From: Actinoalloteichus caeruleus DSM 43889
Lineage (GTDB): Bacteria; Actinomycetota; Actinomycetes; Mycobacteriales; Pseudonocardiaceae
Length of the DNA stretch: 64,000 nt
Direction: 5' to 3'
Assembly: GCF_000429185.2 (NCBI RefSeq)
Contig: NZ_AUBJ02000001.1
Coordinates: forward strand, 930,001-994,000
A program made the position numbers and the translations under genes. Below, one piece after another: positions 36,651-45,608 of this stretch. Numbering within the stretch: the first letter of the stretch is position 1; each line of letters opens with the position of its first letter. The notes below the pieces were generated by a model. The model saw nothing but the letters and a program-made list of their open reading frames with translations, searched no databases and was not told where the DNA came from.

Positions 36651-36948
36651 CCTGGCCGGTGCGGGCGCTGGGGGTGCGCGAAGCGGCCGCGCCCCCCGGG
36701 GTGTGTTCGCCCCGCCGTGGGGCCTTCGCCTCCTCCCGTGGTGGTGGGCCCGGCCCCGAGCGGCGCGTCGCCGGCCGGCTCCACTGTGCTCGGTGGGCTC
36801 GGGGTGGACGAATCCGAGGGCGGTGCCGGGACCGTCCCGGCTCCTCTAGTGGCCACGCCGGGGTCGTCGAGCCGAGCGGGGTCCCCCCCCGTTCGGGTGG
36901 CACTCCTCCGCCGGCTGTCTCGCTGGCTGGGACGAGGGGACGATCAGC

Positions 36949-37728
36949 GTGAGCTCCAACGGGTTCGATCGGGTGAGATCGCGGGCAGGGTGTGGACGTC
37001 CGGGTCCACCGCGATCGGGAGACGTGGTCGATGGGAGCTGGGCGGGACGAGGGTGGGGCACGCGATGCGGCGCGGGGGCCCCGCACGAGGACGCGCCGAG
37101 CCGGCGGCGCGGGCGGTGGGGCGTGGCCACCGCCGTCGCGGTGGTGCTCGTCGCCGTCACGATCGGCGCCCTGGTGTGGGGAGGCCGGGGTGCGCGGGAG
37201 CCGGCCGCGGCCCCGAGTCCCGGCCCGGTCCCCTCAGCGTCGGAGCCGTCGGCGGAGGCGGGGGGCGGTTGCCCGAGCCGCCCGGAGCCCACCGACGAGT
37301 TCCTGGTGGCGGTCTGCGCCGAGGAGAACAGGCAGGGGCGCGGGCGGGCACTGGCCGCGGCGGCGGAGGACACCGGGTTCAGCATCGGGCTCGACGGTGC
37401 CGTGCCGACCGAGGGGTACATGGTGTCCTTCGGGGACGCTCCCGTGGTGGAGCTGCCCGGGTGGGTGCTGGGGCGGACCGGGGAACTGCGGCGGCGGGTG
37501 GAGGACTACCTGCTGGAGAACCGGTCCTTCTTCGCGGAGCGGACGGATGCCTACCTGGGCGGGTGGGTCAACCCGGAGACCGGGCGGCTGGTCATCGAGG
37601 TCTCCGAACGCCACCTCGACCGGGACGCCGCGGTGGCGGCGGGCGCCGAGCGGGACCAGATCGCCATCTACGACCTGGCCGAGGGCGCGGACATCCTGGT
37701 GGACCCGGCGCCGACGCCCGGGAGGTGA
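36949..37728 (+). CDS. Membrane-anchored extracytoplasmic protein, function unknown
   Basis: The 259-residue protein has a Gly/Arg/Ser-rich cytoplasmic start, one membrane segment near residues 57-77 (GVATAVAVVLVAVTIGALVW), and a Pro/Ser/Ala linker. An outer domain of about 150 residues follows, with two cysteines near its start (GGGCPSRPE...VAVC). I do not recognise the outer domain. The GTG at 36949 has GAGGGGA nine bases upstream. It ends 182 bp before the nucleoside importer and could be cotranscribed, but its role there is unclear. Confidence 0.72.
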   Translation: MSSNGFDRVRSRAGCGRPGPPRSGDVVDGSWAGRGWGTRCGAGAPHEDAPSRRRGRWGVATAVAVVLVAVTIGALVWGGRGAREPAAAPSPGPVPSASEPSAEAGGGCPSRPEPTDEFLVAVCAEENRQGRGRALAAAAEDTGFSIGLDGAVPTEGYMVSFGDAPVVELPGWVLGRTGELRRRVEDYLLENRSFFAERTDAYLGGWVNPETGRLVIEVSERHLDRDAAVAAGAERDQIAIYDLAEGADILVDPAPTPGR

Positions 37729-37910
37729 GCGTCGCCGACCCCGACCGCACCCCCGTCGTCCCATTCCCTGGGAAGGTCGTGGCCTTCGCCGCCGAGTTCT
37801 TCCCAGATCCTGGCACAGCCGACTAGCCTTCCCCCATTCGAGTGATGTACCTGCTCACCGACGGTGTCGGAACCCGCTGGGGTGGCGCCGTCACGGCACG
37901 AAGGACCGTG

Positions 37911-38942
37911 ATGTCTCGTCCGCTGCGCCTCGCCACGCTCGCCGTCGTCACCTCGCTCACCGCGGTGGGCTGCAACGCGGCGTCCACCGACTCGGCGGGC
38001 TCCTCCGAGGACGGCCCGTCCTTCGTCCTGGTCACCCCCAACCCGGTCGGGGTCAACGACTTCCTCACCCTGTCGGTGCGGGGCGTCGAGGAGGCCGCCG
38101 ACCAGCACCGTGGCAGCCACCGCACCTTCGAGAGCACCGACCCCGCCTCCCTCCAGCACAACGTCGCCGCCGCCGTCCGCGACCAACCCGACGTCGTCGT
38201 CGCCGTCGGCTTCAACTTCGCCGACGTCCTCGCCCAGGAAGCCGAACGGAACCCCGACCAGCAGTTCCTCTTCGTGGACTCCTGCACCGAGGACCCCTTC
38301 CCCAACGTCACCTGCGCCACCTTCCGCGAACACGAGGCCGCCTACCTCGCCGGGGCGCAGGCGGGCCTGCTCACCCAGACCGACAGGGTCGGCGCCGTCG
38401 TCGTCCTGGACTCCCCCCAGTTCCACCGGTTCTCCCTCCCCTTCGCCGACGGCGCCGCCCGCACCAACCCCGACGTCGAGTTCACCCAGTTGTTCATCGG
38501 CGGCCAGAACCCCTTCAACGACCCGGCCCGCGCCAAGGAACTCGCCGCGACCCTCGCTGGCTCCGGAGTGGACCACGTCATGGGCGCCGCCTCGGCCGCC
38601 GGGAACCTCGGCGTCTTCGAGGCCGCCGCCGACCACGGCATCCACGCCTTCGGCGTCGACTCCAACCAGTGCCCGGCCAGCCCCGGCCAGGTGGTCGACA
38701 ACGTCGTCAAACGCACCGACGTGGTCATCGCCGACGGCATCGAGGCCATCCTGGCCGGCGACACCGGCGGGAACCGCTCCTACGGCCTGGCCGAGGAGGG
38801 CGTGTCCCTGAACGGGCTCCTCGACGACGTCGACGAGTCCGGCTGCGTCATCGCCGAGCACCCCGAGGTCGTCGAGCAGGTCCGCCAGCTGCACGACGAG
38901 ATCGTCGCCGGCGACACCGTCGTCACCGACCCCGCCGCCTGA
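37911..38942 (+). CDS. BMP-family (PnrA-like) nucleoside-binding lipoprotein of ABC importer
   Basis: The 343-residue protein has a lipoprotein signal with lipobox AVGC (Cys21). The BMP/PnrA fold pattern follows: VGVNDFLTLSVRGVEEAA, VVVAVGFNFADVLAQEAERNPDQQFLFVDS, EAAYLAGAQAGLLTQTDRVGAVV, and ASAAGNLGVFEAAADHGIHAFGVDSNQ. PnrA-type proteins bind purine nucleosides. ATG 37911 is chosen because GAAGGA lies just upstream and the signal peptide starts here; earlier in-frame codons add no domain. It heads an unbroken ten-gene operon that ends with methionine-salvage enzymes, so methylthioadenosine is a reasonable ligand (inference). Confidence 0.9.
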   Translation: MSRPLRLATLAVVTSLTAVGCNAASTDSAGSSEDGPSFVLVTPNPVGVNDFLTLSVRGVEEAADQHRGSHRTFESTDPASLQHNVAAAVRDQPDVVVAVGFNFADVLAQEAERNPDQQFLFVDSCTEDPFPNVTCATFREHEAAYLAGAQAGLLTQTDRVGAVVVLDSPQFHRFSLPFADGAARTNPDVEFTQLFIGGQNPFNDPARAKELAATLAGSGVDHVMGAASAAGNLGVFEAAADHGIHAFGVDSNQCPASPGQVVDNVVKRTDVVIADGIEAILAGDTGGNRSYGLAEEGVSLNGLLDDVDESGCVIAEHPEVVEQVRQLHDEIVAGDTVVTDPAA

Positions 38943-38974
38943 GCGGCCACGACGGCGGGAAAGGCCGAACACCG

Positions 38975-40522
38975 GTGACCAACACCGACAACGGGACGAA
39001 CCACACCACGCCGCGCCCGGTCGTGCGACTGCGGGGCATCACGGTCCGCTACCCCGGCGTACTGGCCAACGACGGCGTCGACCTGGACCTCGCCGCCGGC
39101 GAGATCCACGCGCTGATGGGGGAGAACGGAGCCGGCAAGTCCACCCTGGCCTCCGTGCTCTACGGGGCGCGCCGCCCCGACACCGGCACCCTCGACCTGT
39201 TCGGCGCCCCCACCCGGCTGGCCAGCCCCGCCGACGCGATCGCGGCGGGCATCGGCATGGTCCACCAGCACTTCATGCTCTTCCCCGGCCTGACCGTGGC
39301 CGAGAACGTCGTCTACGGCGCGGAACCCCTCCACCGGTTCGGCGTGGTCGACCGCGCCGCCGCCCGCCGGGCGGTGGCCGACCTGGTGCGCCGCTACGGC
39401 CTGGACCTCGACCCCGACGCCCTGGTGCGCGACCTGCCCGTCGGGGTGCGGCAACGGGTGGAGATCCTCAAACTGCTCCACCGGGGCGCCCGCGTGCTCA
39501 TCCTCGACGAACCGACGGCGGTGCTCACCCCCGGCGAGGCCGACCGGCTCTTCACCGTCCTGCGAGGCCTGGCCGCCGAAGGCCGCGCGGTGCTGCTGGT
39601 CACCCACAAACTCGGCGAGGTGCTCGCGGTCAGCCACCGGGTGACGGTGCTGCGCGACGGCCGACGCACCACGGTCCTGCGCACCGAGGAGACCACCGCC
39701 GGTGACCTGGCCGCCGCCATGACCGGCCGCGACCTCGACCTGGACGTGGTGCACCCCCCGGGGACCCCCGGCGAACCCGTGCTGGAGGTGCGGGAGCTCA
39801 CCGTGGCCGGCCGGGGCACCAAACCAGCGGTGGACGCCGCGACGTTCACCGTGCGCGCCGGGGAGATCGTGGGTATCGCCGGTGTCGCCGGCAACGGGCA
39901 GGCCGAGCTGGTGGCCGCCGTGGTGGGTCTGCGCCGCGCACGGTCGGGCGTCGTGCGGTTGCGGGGCGAGGAGATCACCCATGCCCCGGTGGCCGACCGG
40001 CGCCGCCGGGGCCTGGCCTACCTGCCCGAGGACCGGGGCGAGGTGGGGGCCGCCGGGCAGGCCTCACTCGCCGACAACCTGGCGGCGGGGTTCCACCGCG
40101 GCCCGCTCCTCGGCCGGTTCGGGTTCCTCTCCCCCACCGCCCTGACCCGCCACGCCCGCCGGATCATCGACCGGTTCCGGGTGCGCACCCCCGACACGCG
40201 CACCCCGATCGCCGCGCTGTCCGGGGGCAACCAGCAGAAGGCCGTCCTGGGCCGCGAACTGGCGCACCAGGCCCCGCTGCTGGTCGCCGAGCAACCGACC
40301 CGGGGCGTGGACATCGGGGCCGTGCAGGCCATCCACGCCGAACTGGTGGCCTACCGGGACGCCGGCCACGCGGTGCTGCTGGTCTCGGCCGAACTCAGCG
40401 AGATCCGCGGTCTCTCCGACCGGGTCCTGGTCTGCTACGACGGGCGCGTCGTGGCCGAGTGGGACAGGGACGAGGCCACCGAACACCGCATCGGACTCGC
40501 CATGGCCGGGGAGGCCGGATGA
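38975..40522 (+). CDS. Nucleoside ABC importer double ATPase
   Basis: The 515-residue protein has two ABC domains of the CUT2/nucleoside type. The first has Walker A GENGAGKST, GIGMVHQHFMLFPGLTVAENV, DLPVGVRQRVEILKLL and LILDEPTAVLTP. The second has the degenerate Walker A GVAGNGQAEL normal for this class, YLPEDRG, and signature LSGGNQQKAVLGREL. The start is the GTG at 38975 with GGGAAAGG upstream; the much longer open frame to the left is a shadow. Its stop overlaps the next start (ATGA). Confidence 0.93.
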   Translation: MTNTDNGTNHTTPRPVVRLRGITVRYPGVLANDGVDLDLAAGEIHALMGENGAGKSTLASVLYGARRPDTGTLDLFGAPTRLASPADAIAAGIGMVHQHFMLFPGLTVAENVVYGAEPLHRFGVVDRAAARRAVADLVRRYGLDLDPDALVRDLPVGVRQRVEILKLLHRGARVLILDEPTAVLTPGEADRLFTVLRGLAAEGRAVLLVTHKLGEVLAVSHRVTVLRDGRRTTVLRTEETTAGDLAAAMTGRDLDLDVVHPPGTPGEPVLEVRELTVAGRGTKPAVDAATFTVRAGEIVGIAGVAGNGQAELVAAVVGLRRARSGVVRLRGEEITHAPVADRRRRGLAYLPEDRGEVGAAGQASLADNLAAGFHRGPLLGRFGFLSPTALTRHARRIIDRFRVRTPDTRTPIAALSGGNQQKAVLGRELAHQAPLLVAEQPTRGVDIGAVQAIHAELVAYRDAGHAVLLVSAELSEIRGLSDRVLVCYDGRVVAEWDRDEATEHRIGLAMAGEAG

Positions 40523-41592
40523 CCAGCCGCACCGCCGAGGCCACACCACCGGCCGGCACCGCCCGCCCGTCCCGCCTGCTCCGCACCCGAGGCGGGGTGG
40601 TCGCCCTGGCCGTCCTGACCGGCGTCGTCGTGGGCACCCTCGTCCTGGCCGGCACGGGAACCAACCCGCTGACCGCCTACGCCGCCCTGGCCACCGGGGC
40701 GTTCGGACCGGACAACCTCCCCGACACCCTCAGCTACGTCCTGCCGGTGCTGGGCATGGCCACCGCGCTCGCGATCCCCCTGCGCGCCGGCATGGTCAAC
40801 CTCGGCGGCGAGGGCCAGCTGGTACTCGGAGCCGTCGGCGCCCTGGTCACCGGCCTGTTCAGCCCGCTGCCAGCACCCCTGACCGTGGTCGCGGCCCTGC
40901 TGGTGGGAACGCTGGCCGGGGCGTCCTACGCGGCGCTGGCCGCGCTGTGCGACAGCCACCTCGGGGTGCCCCTGCTGGTGAGTTCCCTGCTGCTGTCCTA
41001 CCCGGCGATCTCCTTCGCCTCCTACCTGGTCCGGTTCCCCCTCGCCGACCCCGGCTCCAGCCTCCCGCAGAGCGAACGGCTGCCCGCCGGGGTGGCCCTG
41101 CCCACCCTCGGCGCCGGGCAGATCTCGGTCGGCCTGGTCGCCGTCCTGGCCGTGGTCGCCGCCTACACCGTGGTGGACCGCCGCACCCCCGCCGGGTACG
41201 AGGTGCGGATGACCGGGCTCGGCGCCCGGTTCGCCTCCTACGCCGGCATCGACCGGCCGCGCCTGACCGTGCGGGTCCTGGCCGCCTCCGGGGGCATCGC
41301 CGGCCTGGTGGGCGCCATCCTGGTGTTGGGGTTCCCGTTCCGCTTCATCGACGGGGCGCTGATCAGCCCCCAGTACACGTGGATCGGGCTGATGGCCGCG
41401 TTGCTGGCCGCCGCCCACCCCGTCGGCACCGCCGTCGCGGCGTTCTTCTTCGCCGCGCTGACCAGCGGCGCGTTCGAGATGGAACGGATCACCCAGGCGC
41501 CGCGCGAACTCACCGCCATCGTGCAGGCCCTGGTCATCATCGTGCTGGCCACCTCCACGGGCCTGCTGCGCGGCAAGGGAGGGCCCCGGTGA
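40519..41592 (+). CDS. Nucleoside ABC importer permease 1
   Basis: The 357-residue membrane protein is of the BPD_transp_2 (NupP/YufP-like) type, with 8-10 hydrophobic segments. It has MATALAIPLRAGMVNLGGEGQLVLGAVGALV near residue 80, the signature of nucleoside-importer permeases, and YEVRMTGLGARFASYAGI as the cytoplasmic coupling loop. ATG overlaps the ATPase stop and its own stop overlaps the next GTG, so expression is coupled. Confidence 0.92.
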   Translation: MTSRTAEATPPAGTARPSRLLRTRGGVVALAVLTGVVVGTLVLAGTGTNPLTAYAALATGAFGPDNLPDTLSYVLPVLGMATALAIPLRAGMVNLGGEGQLVLGAVGALVTGLFSPLPAPLTVVAALLVGTLAGASYAALAALCDSHLGVPLLVSSLLLSYPAISFASYLVRFPLADPGSSLPQSERLPAGVALPTLGAGQISVGLVAVLAVVAAYTVVDRRTPAGYEVRMTGLGARFASYAGIDRPRLTVRVLAASGGIAGLVGAILVLGFPFRFIDGALISPQYTWIGLMAALLAAAHPVGTAVAAFFFAALTSGAFEMERITQAPRELTAIVQALVIIVLATSTGLLRGKGGPR

Positions 41593-42503
41593 CCATCGAC
41601 CCCGCGTTGTTCTCGGCGGCGCTGCGCGCGCTGACCCCGATCCTGTTCGCCGCCCTGGCCGGGGCGTTGTGCCAGCGGGCCGGGATCTTCAACATCTCCC
41701 TGGAGGGGACGATGCTCGTGGGCTGCTTCGCCGGGGTGGCGGGCAGCTGGTTCACCGGCAACCCCTGGCTGGGCGTGGCGCTGGCCGTGGCCGCCTCGGC
41801 CGCGTTCTCCCTGGTGTTGGCGGTGGGATCGGTGTCGTTGGGCGGCGACGCCATCGTGATCTCGGTGGCGATGAACCTGCTGGCCGTCGGCCTCACCGCG
41901 TTCCTGCTGCGGACCGTCTTCGGCGCCCAGGGCAGCTTCAGCGACCCCGAGCTGCGCGGCCTCGACCGGGTGCGGCTGCCCCTGGTCGAGGAGATCCCCC
42001 TGCTCGGCCCCGTCCTCTCCGGACACTCCCCCCTGGTCTACGTCTCCTGGCTGGCGGTGGCCGTGACCGCCGTCCTGCTCTACCGGTGCCGGTGGGGGCT
42101 GCGGCTGCGCGGCCTGGGGGAGAACCCGGCGGCCGCGGCCAGCCTCGGCGTGCGGGTGACCCGCCAGCGGTACCTGGTGGTCGTGGCCGGCGGTGGCCTG
42201 TGCGGCCTGGGCGGAGCGCAACTGGCCCTGGGCAACGTCACGCTCTTCGCCGAGAATATGACCGCCGGCCGGGGGTGGATCGCGGTGGTCGCGGTGATGC
42301 TGGGGGCGGCGGCACCGGTCGGGGTGTTCCTCGCCGCGCTGCTGTTCGGGCTCGCCGAGGCCCTCGGTTTCCGGTTGCAGGGCCTGGGGCTGCCGCAACA
42401 GGCCACCGACGCGGCCCCCTACGTCGTCACCCTGATCGCCCTGTTCGTCTCCAGCCGGCGGCTGCGCCGGCGCGACCCCGTGGAAGGTGCGGTGGACCGA
42501 TGA
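41589..42503 (+). CDS. Nucleoside ABC importer permease 2
   Basis: The 304-residue partner permease (NupQ/YufQ-like) has FAALAGALCQRAGIFNISLEGTMLVGCFAGV at the N-terminus, the coupling loop RLRGLGENPAAAASLGVRVTRQRYLVVV, and about eight membrane segments. GTG 41589 overlaps the stop of permease 1; its own stop overlaps the phosphorylase start. Confidence 0.92.
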   Translation: MTIDPALFSAALRALTPILFAALAGALCQRAGIFNISLEGTMLVGCFAGVAGSWFTGNPWLGVALAVAASAAFSLVLAVGSVSLGGDAIVISVAMNLLAVGLTAFLLRTVFGAQGSFSDPELRGLDRVRLPLVEEIPLLGPVLSGHSPLVYVSWLAVAVTAVLLYRCRWGLRLRGLGENPAAAASLGVRVTRQRYLVVVAGGGLCGLGGAQLALGNVTLFAENMTAGRGWIAVVAVMLGAAAPVGVFLAALLFGLAEALGFRLQGLGLPQQATDAAPYVVTLIALFVSSRRLRRRDPVEGAVDR

Positions 42504-43249
42504 CGGTCATCCTCCCCATCACGAAGATCCCCCGCGAGGGCCTGCCCACCCGGGCCCTGGTCGTCGGCGACCCCGCCCGCGCCGACGCCGTCGCCGCCCA
42601 GCTCGACGACGCCCAACTCCTCGGGGAGAACCGGGAGTACCGCAGCTACCGGGGCCGGTGGCGCGGCACCGACCTCGTCGTCTCCTCCCACGGCGTCGGC
42701 GGCCCCGGCGCGCTGTGCCTGTTCACCGAGCTCGCCGCCGCCGGGGTGCGCACCTACCTGCGGCTGGGCACCGCCGGATCGCTCACCGACACCGTCGGCG
42801 ACGGTGACCTGGTGGTGGCCGAGGCCGCGGTCCGCGACGACGGCGTCACCCCGCAACTGGTGCCCGCCGAGTACCCCTCGTTCGCCACCCCCGAGGCGGT
42901 GCTGGCCCTGACCGCGGCGGCCCGCGAACACCGCCTGCGCCATCACCGGGGGCTGGTCTGGACACGGGCCGCGTTCTCCCCGGGAGTGCTCGAACTCCCC
43001 GTCCGCCAGTACCAGGCGGCCCGGGTCATCGCCATCGAGATGGAGCTGTCCACCCTGCTGGTCTTCGCCGCCCTGCGCGGGTTCACCGCCGGCGGCGCCC
43101 TGGTCATCGACGGCAACGCCTCCCAGGACAACGCCGACCCCACCCGCTACTCGCCGCACCGGGCCGTGGTGACCGAGGCCGTCCGGGCCTCCGTCGCGGT
43201 GGCCCTGGACGCGCTGGTCAGCCTCGACGTCGAGGAGGACCGGGCATGA
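42500..43249 (+). CDS. Nucleoside phosphorylase (PNP_UDP_1 family), likely MTA- or uridine-type
   Basis: The 249-residue cytosolic enzyme has the nucleoside-phosphorylase pattern: ALVVGDPARADAVAAQLDDA (phosphate site), SSHGVGGPGALCLFTELAAAGV, YLRLGTAGSLTDTVGDGDLVVAEAAVRDDG, and VIAIEMELSTLLVFA for ribose binding. By sequence it is closest to uridine phosphorylase-like members, not the classical MTA phosphorylase type. Its place between a nucleoside importer and MtnA suggests it supplies methylthioribose-1-phosphate from MTA (inference). ATG overlaps both neighbours. Confidence 0.87.
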   Translation: MTVILPITKIPREGLPTRALVVGDPARADAVAAQLDDAQLLGENREYRSYRGRWRGTDLVVSSHGVGGPGALCLFTELAAAGVRTYLRLGTAGSLTDTVGDGDLVVAEAAVRDDGVTPQLVPAEYPSFATPEAVLALTAAAREHRLRHHRGLVWTRAAFSPGVLELPVRQYQAARVIAIEMELSTLLVFAALRGFTAGGALVIDGNASQDNADPTRYSPHRAVVTEAVRASVAVALDALVSLDVEEDRA

Positions 43250-44450
43250 CGGGCGAGGACCACCCGGGCGCGGAGCCCGCGGCCACCCACTGGCTGGCGG
43301 TCGCCGACGAGGTCGCGCGCACCTTGGCCGGCGACGCCGTGGAGCGGGAACAGGCCAACGAACACCCGCTCCGGGAGGTCGCGTTGCTGCGGGACGCCGG
43401 CCTGCTGGCGCTGCTGGTCCCGGCCGAGGCGGGCGGCGCCGGCCACCAGTGGCCGTTGGCCCACCAGGTGCTGCGGCGGATCGCCGCCGCCGACGCCTCG
43501 GTGGGTCACCTGCTCGGCTACCACTGGTTCCAACTGTGGCGCACCCGGCTGTTCGACCGGCCCGACCTCACCGCACGACTGGAACGGAACACCGCCGAGG
43601 ACCGGCTGTTCTGGGCGGGGGTCAGCAACCCCCGCGACGCGGCCCTGGCCCTCACCCCCACCGGGCGCGGGTGGCGGGTCACCGGGCGCAAGTCCTTCGC
43701 CACCGGGGCCAGCGTCGCCGACCGGCTCGTGGTCAGCGGCACCGAGGACACCAGCGGACGCAAGCTGACCTTCGTGACCGACGCCGCCGACCCTGGCATC
43801 CACTACCTCGGCGACTGGGACAACCTCGGGCAACGCCTCTCCGCCAGCGGCGGCGTCGAGTTCCGCGACGTCCTCGTCCACCCCGACGACGTCCTCGGCG
43901 CCCAACCGGAGGAGGACGGCGGCGCCGCGCACCGCCAGTCCCTGGCCCCCTGGGATTCCAGCTGCTGCTCAGCCAGCTCCACGTCGGCATCGCCCACGGC
44001 GCCCTGACCACGGCCGCCGGGTACACCACCGAACGCACCCGGGCCTGGTCGGCCTCCGGGGTGGAACGCGCCGTGGACGACCCGCACGTCCTCGCCGGCT
44101 ACGGCGGCCTCACCGCCCGCGTCGAGGCCGCCGCCTGCCTGGTCGACACCGCCGCCGAGGCCTTCGACGCGGCCGCCGCCGCCGGGCAGGCCCTGGACGC
44201 CGCCACGCGCGGCCGGGCCGCGCTGCGGATCTCCCAGGCCAAGGTCGTCAGCACCGAGGTCGTCAACGCCGTCACCACCGAGGTGTTCGAGCTCACCGGG
44301 GCGCGGGCCACCGCCAACCGGTACGGCCTCGACCGGTTCTGGCGCAACGCCAGGACCATCACCTTGCACGACCCGGTCAAGTACAAGGCCGCCGAGATCG
44401 GCCGGCACCTGCTGACCGGCCACTACCCGCCGGTCACCGGATACAGCTGA
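43246..44450 (+). pseudogene. DszC/SfnB-like flavin-dependent monooxygenase (acyl-CoA dehydrogenase fold), frameshifted as sequenced
   Basis: About 401 residues across two frames. The N-terminal part is ACAD-like (EVALLRDAGLLALLVPAEAGGAGHQWPLAHQVLRRIAAADASVGHLLGYH, TGRKSFATGASVADRLVVSG). The C-terminal part ends with FWRNARTITLHDPVKYKAAEIG, the tell-tale of DszC-type sulfur-compound monooxygenases rather than true acyl-CoA dehydrogenases. One C missing in the run at 43945-43951 breaks it (LAP-LGFQLLLSQLHVG restored). It overlaps the phosphorylase stop. Such enzymes use reduced flavin from a separate reductase; none is seen here. Its role in a methionine-salvage operon is unexplained. Confidence 0.85.
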
Positions 44451-44460
44451 GGAACGGGTG

Positions 44461-45608
44461 ATGACAGCCACACCGCCGCCGGAACCCCCCGGCCTGCCCG
44501 AACCCACGGGCACCCCACCCCGCCCGCCGGGCACCGTCCCCGACCCCGAGGTCCTGCCCGTCCTCGCAGACAGCGTCCGCCTCGACGGCGACACCGTGCT
44601 GATCCTGGACCGCCGGTGCTTCCCCTTCGACCTCCGCTGGGTCCGCTGCGGCACCGTCGAGGAGGTCGCCCGCGCCATCGAGGACATGGTCACCCAGTCC
44701 TCCGGCCCCTACTTCGCCGCCCTGGGGGCGATGGTCCTGGCCGCCCGCGCCGCCCACCACCACCGGGACCCCGCCGCCGCCCGGGCCGACCTGACCGCCG
44801 CGGGGGCGCGCATCATCGCCGCCCGGGCCACCAACAACCACCTCGCCACCGCGGTCCGCGCCGTGGTGACCGAGGTCGACCGGGCGGGAACACCCACCGG
44901 ATCGGCCCTGGTCGAGGCCGCCCTCACCGGAGCCAGGGCCGGCGACCGCCGCTACCGGGACCGCAGCCGCGCCCTCGGCGAACACACCGCCGCCCTGCTG
45001 CCCGACGGAGCCTCGGTCCTCACCCACTGCTGGGCCGACCTCTACCTGGTGGACACCGTCGCCGCCCTGGGCCGCCACGGCAAACGGGTCCGCTACTACT
45101 GCACCGAGACCCGCCCCTACCTCCAGGGCGCCCGCCTGACCGCCGAGACCCTCGCGGAGATGGGGGTCGACACCACCCTCATCACCGACGGGATGGGCGC
45201 CTCCGTCATCGCCACCGGCCAGGTCACCCACCTGGTCACCGCCGCCGACCGGGTCACCATGGACGGCCACGTCATCAACAAGGTCGGCACCCTGCAACTG
45301 GCCACCGCCGCCCACGCCTACGCCGTGCCGTTCCTCGCGCAGGTCCAGGCCCCGACCCGGCCGCCCCCACCGCCGCCGACGTCCCCATCGAACACCGGGA
45401 CGGCACCGAGGTCCTGCACACCCTGGGCCGCCGCACCGCCAGCTCCCGGGTCCGCGGCCACTACCCGGCCTTCGACATCACCCCACCCCGGTTCGTGCGC
45501 ACCGTGGTGACCGACCGGGGCCCCTTCGACCCGGCCCACCTGGCCGACTACCACGACGACACCCGGCCGGACCCCGCGCCGGCCCCCGACGAGGAGGCAA
45601 CCCCGTGA
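44461..45608 (+). pseudogene. mtnA: Methylthioribose-1-phosphate isomerase-like protein (eIF2B alpha family), frameshifted as sequenced
   Basis: About 382 residues over two frames. Family motifs are SVLTHCWADLYLVDT (the catalytic Cys position), YYCTETRPYLQGARLTAETL, TAADRVTMDGHVINKVGTLQLA (the catalytic Asp), and at the end YPAFDITPPRFVRTVVTDRGPF. It isomerises the aldose phosphate to methylthioribulose-1-phosphate. The usual HCNTGALAT reads HCWADLYLV, so it is a divergent member. One G missing at about 45346-45351 breaks the frame (VQGPDPAAPTAADVP restored). GAGGAA precedes ATG 44461. Confidence 0.87.

Noticed and set aside
37729-37910. Possible SAM, SAH or purine riboswitch before the nucleoside/methionine operon
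   Set aside because: The leader has a TTCCCTGGGAA palindrome and some pairing potential, but I could not match the conserved core of any riboswitch class I know. A covariance-model search would decide.
36992-38974. Plus-strand open frame that would lengthen the nucleoside ATPase by over 600 residues
   Set aside because: It overlaps the membrane protein and the BMP lipoprotein genes in another frame and shows no domain; the GTG at 38975 starts the ABC domain.
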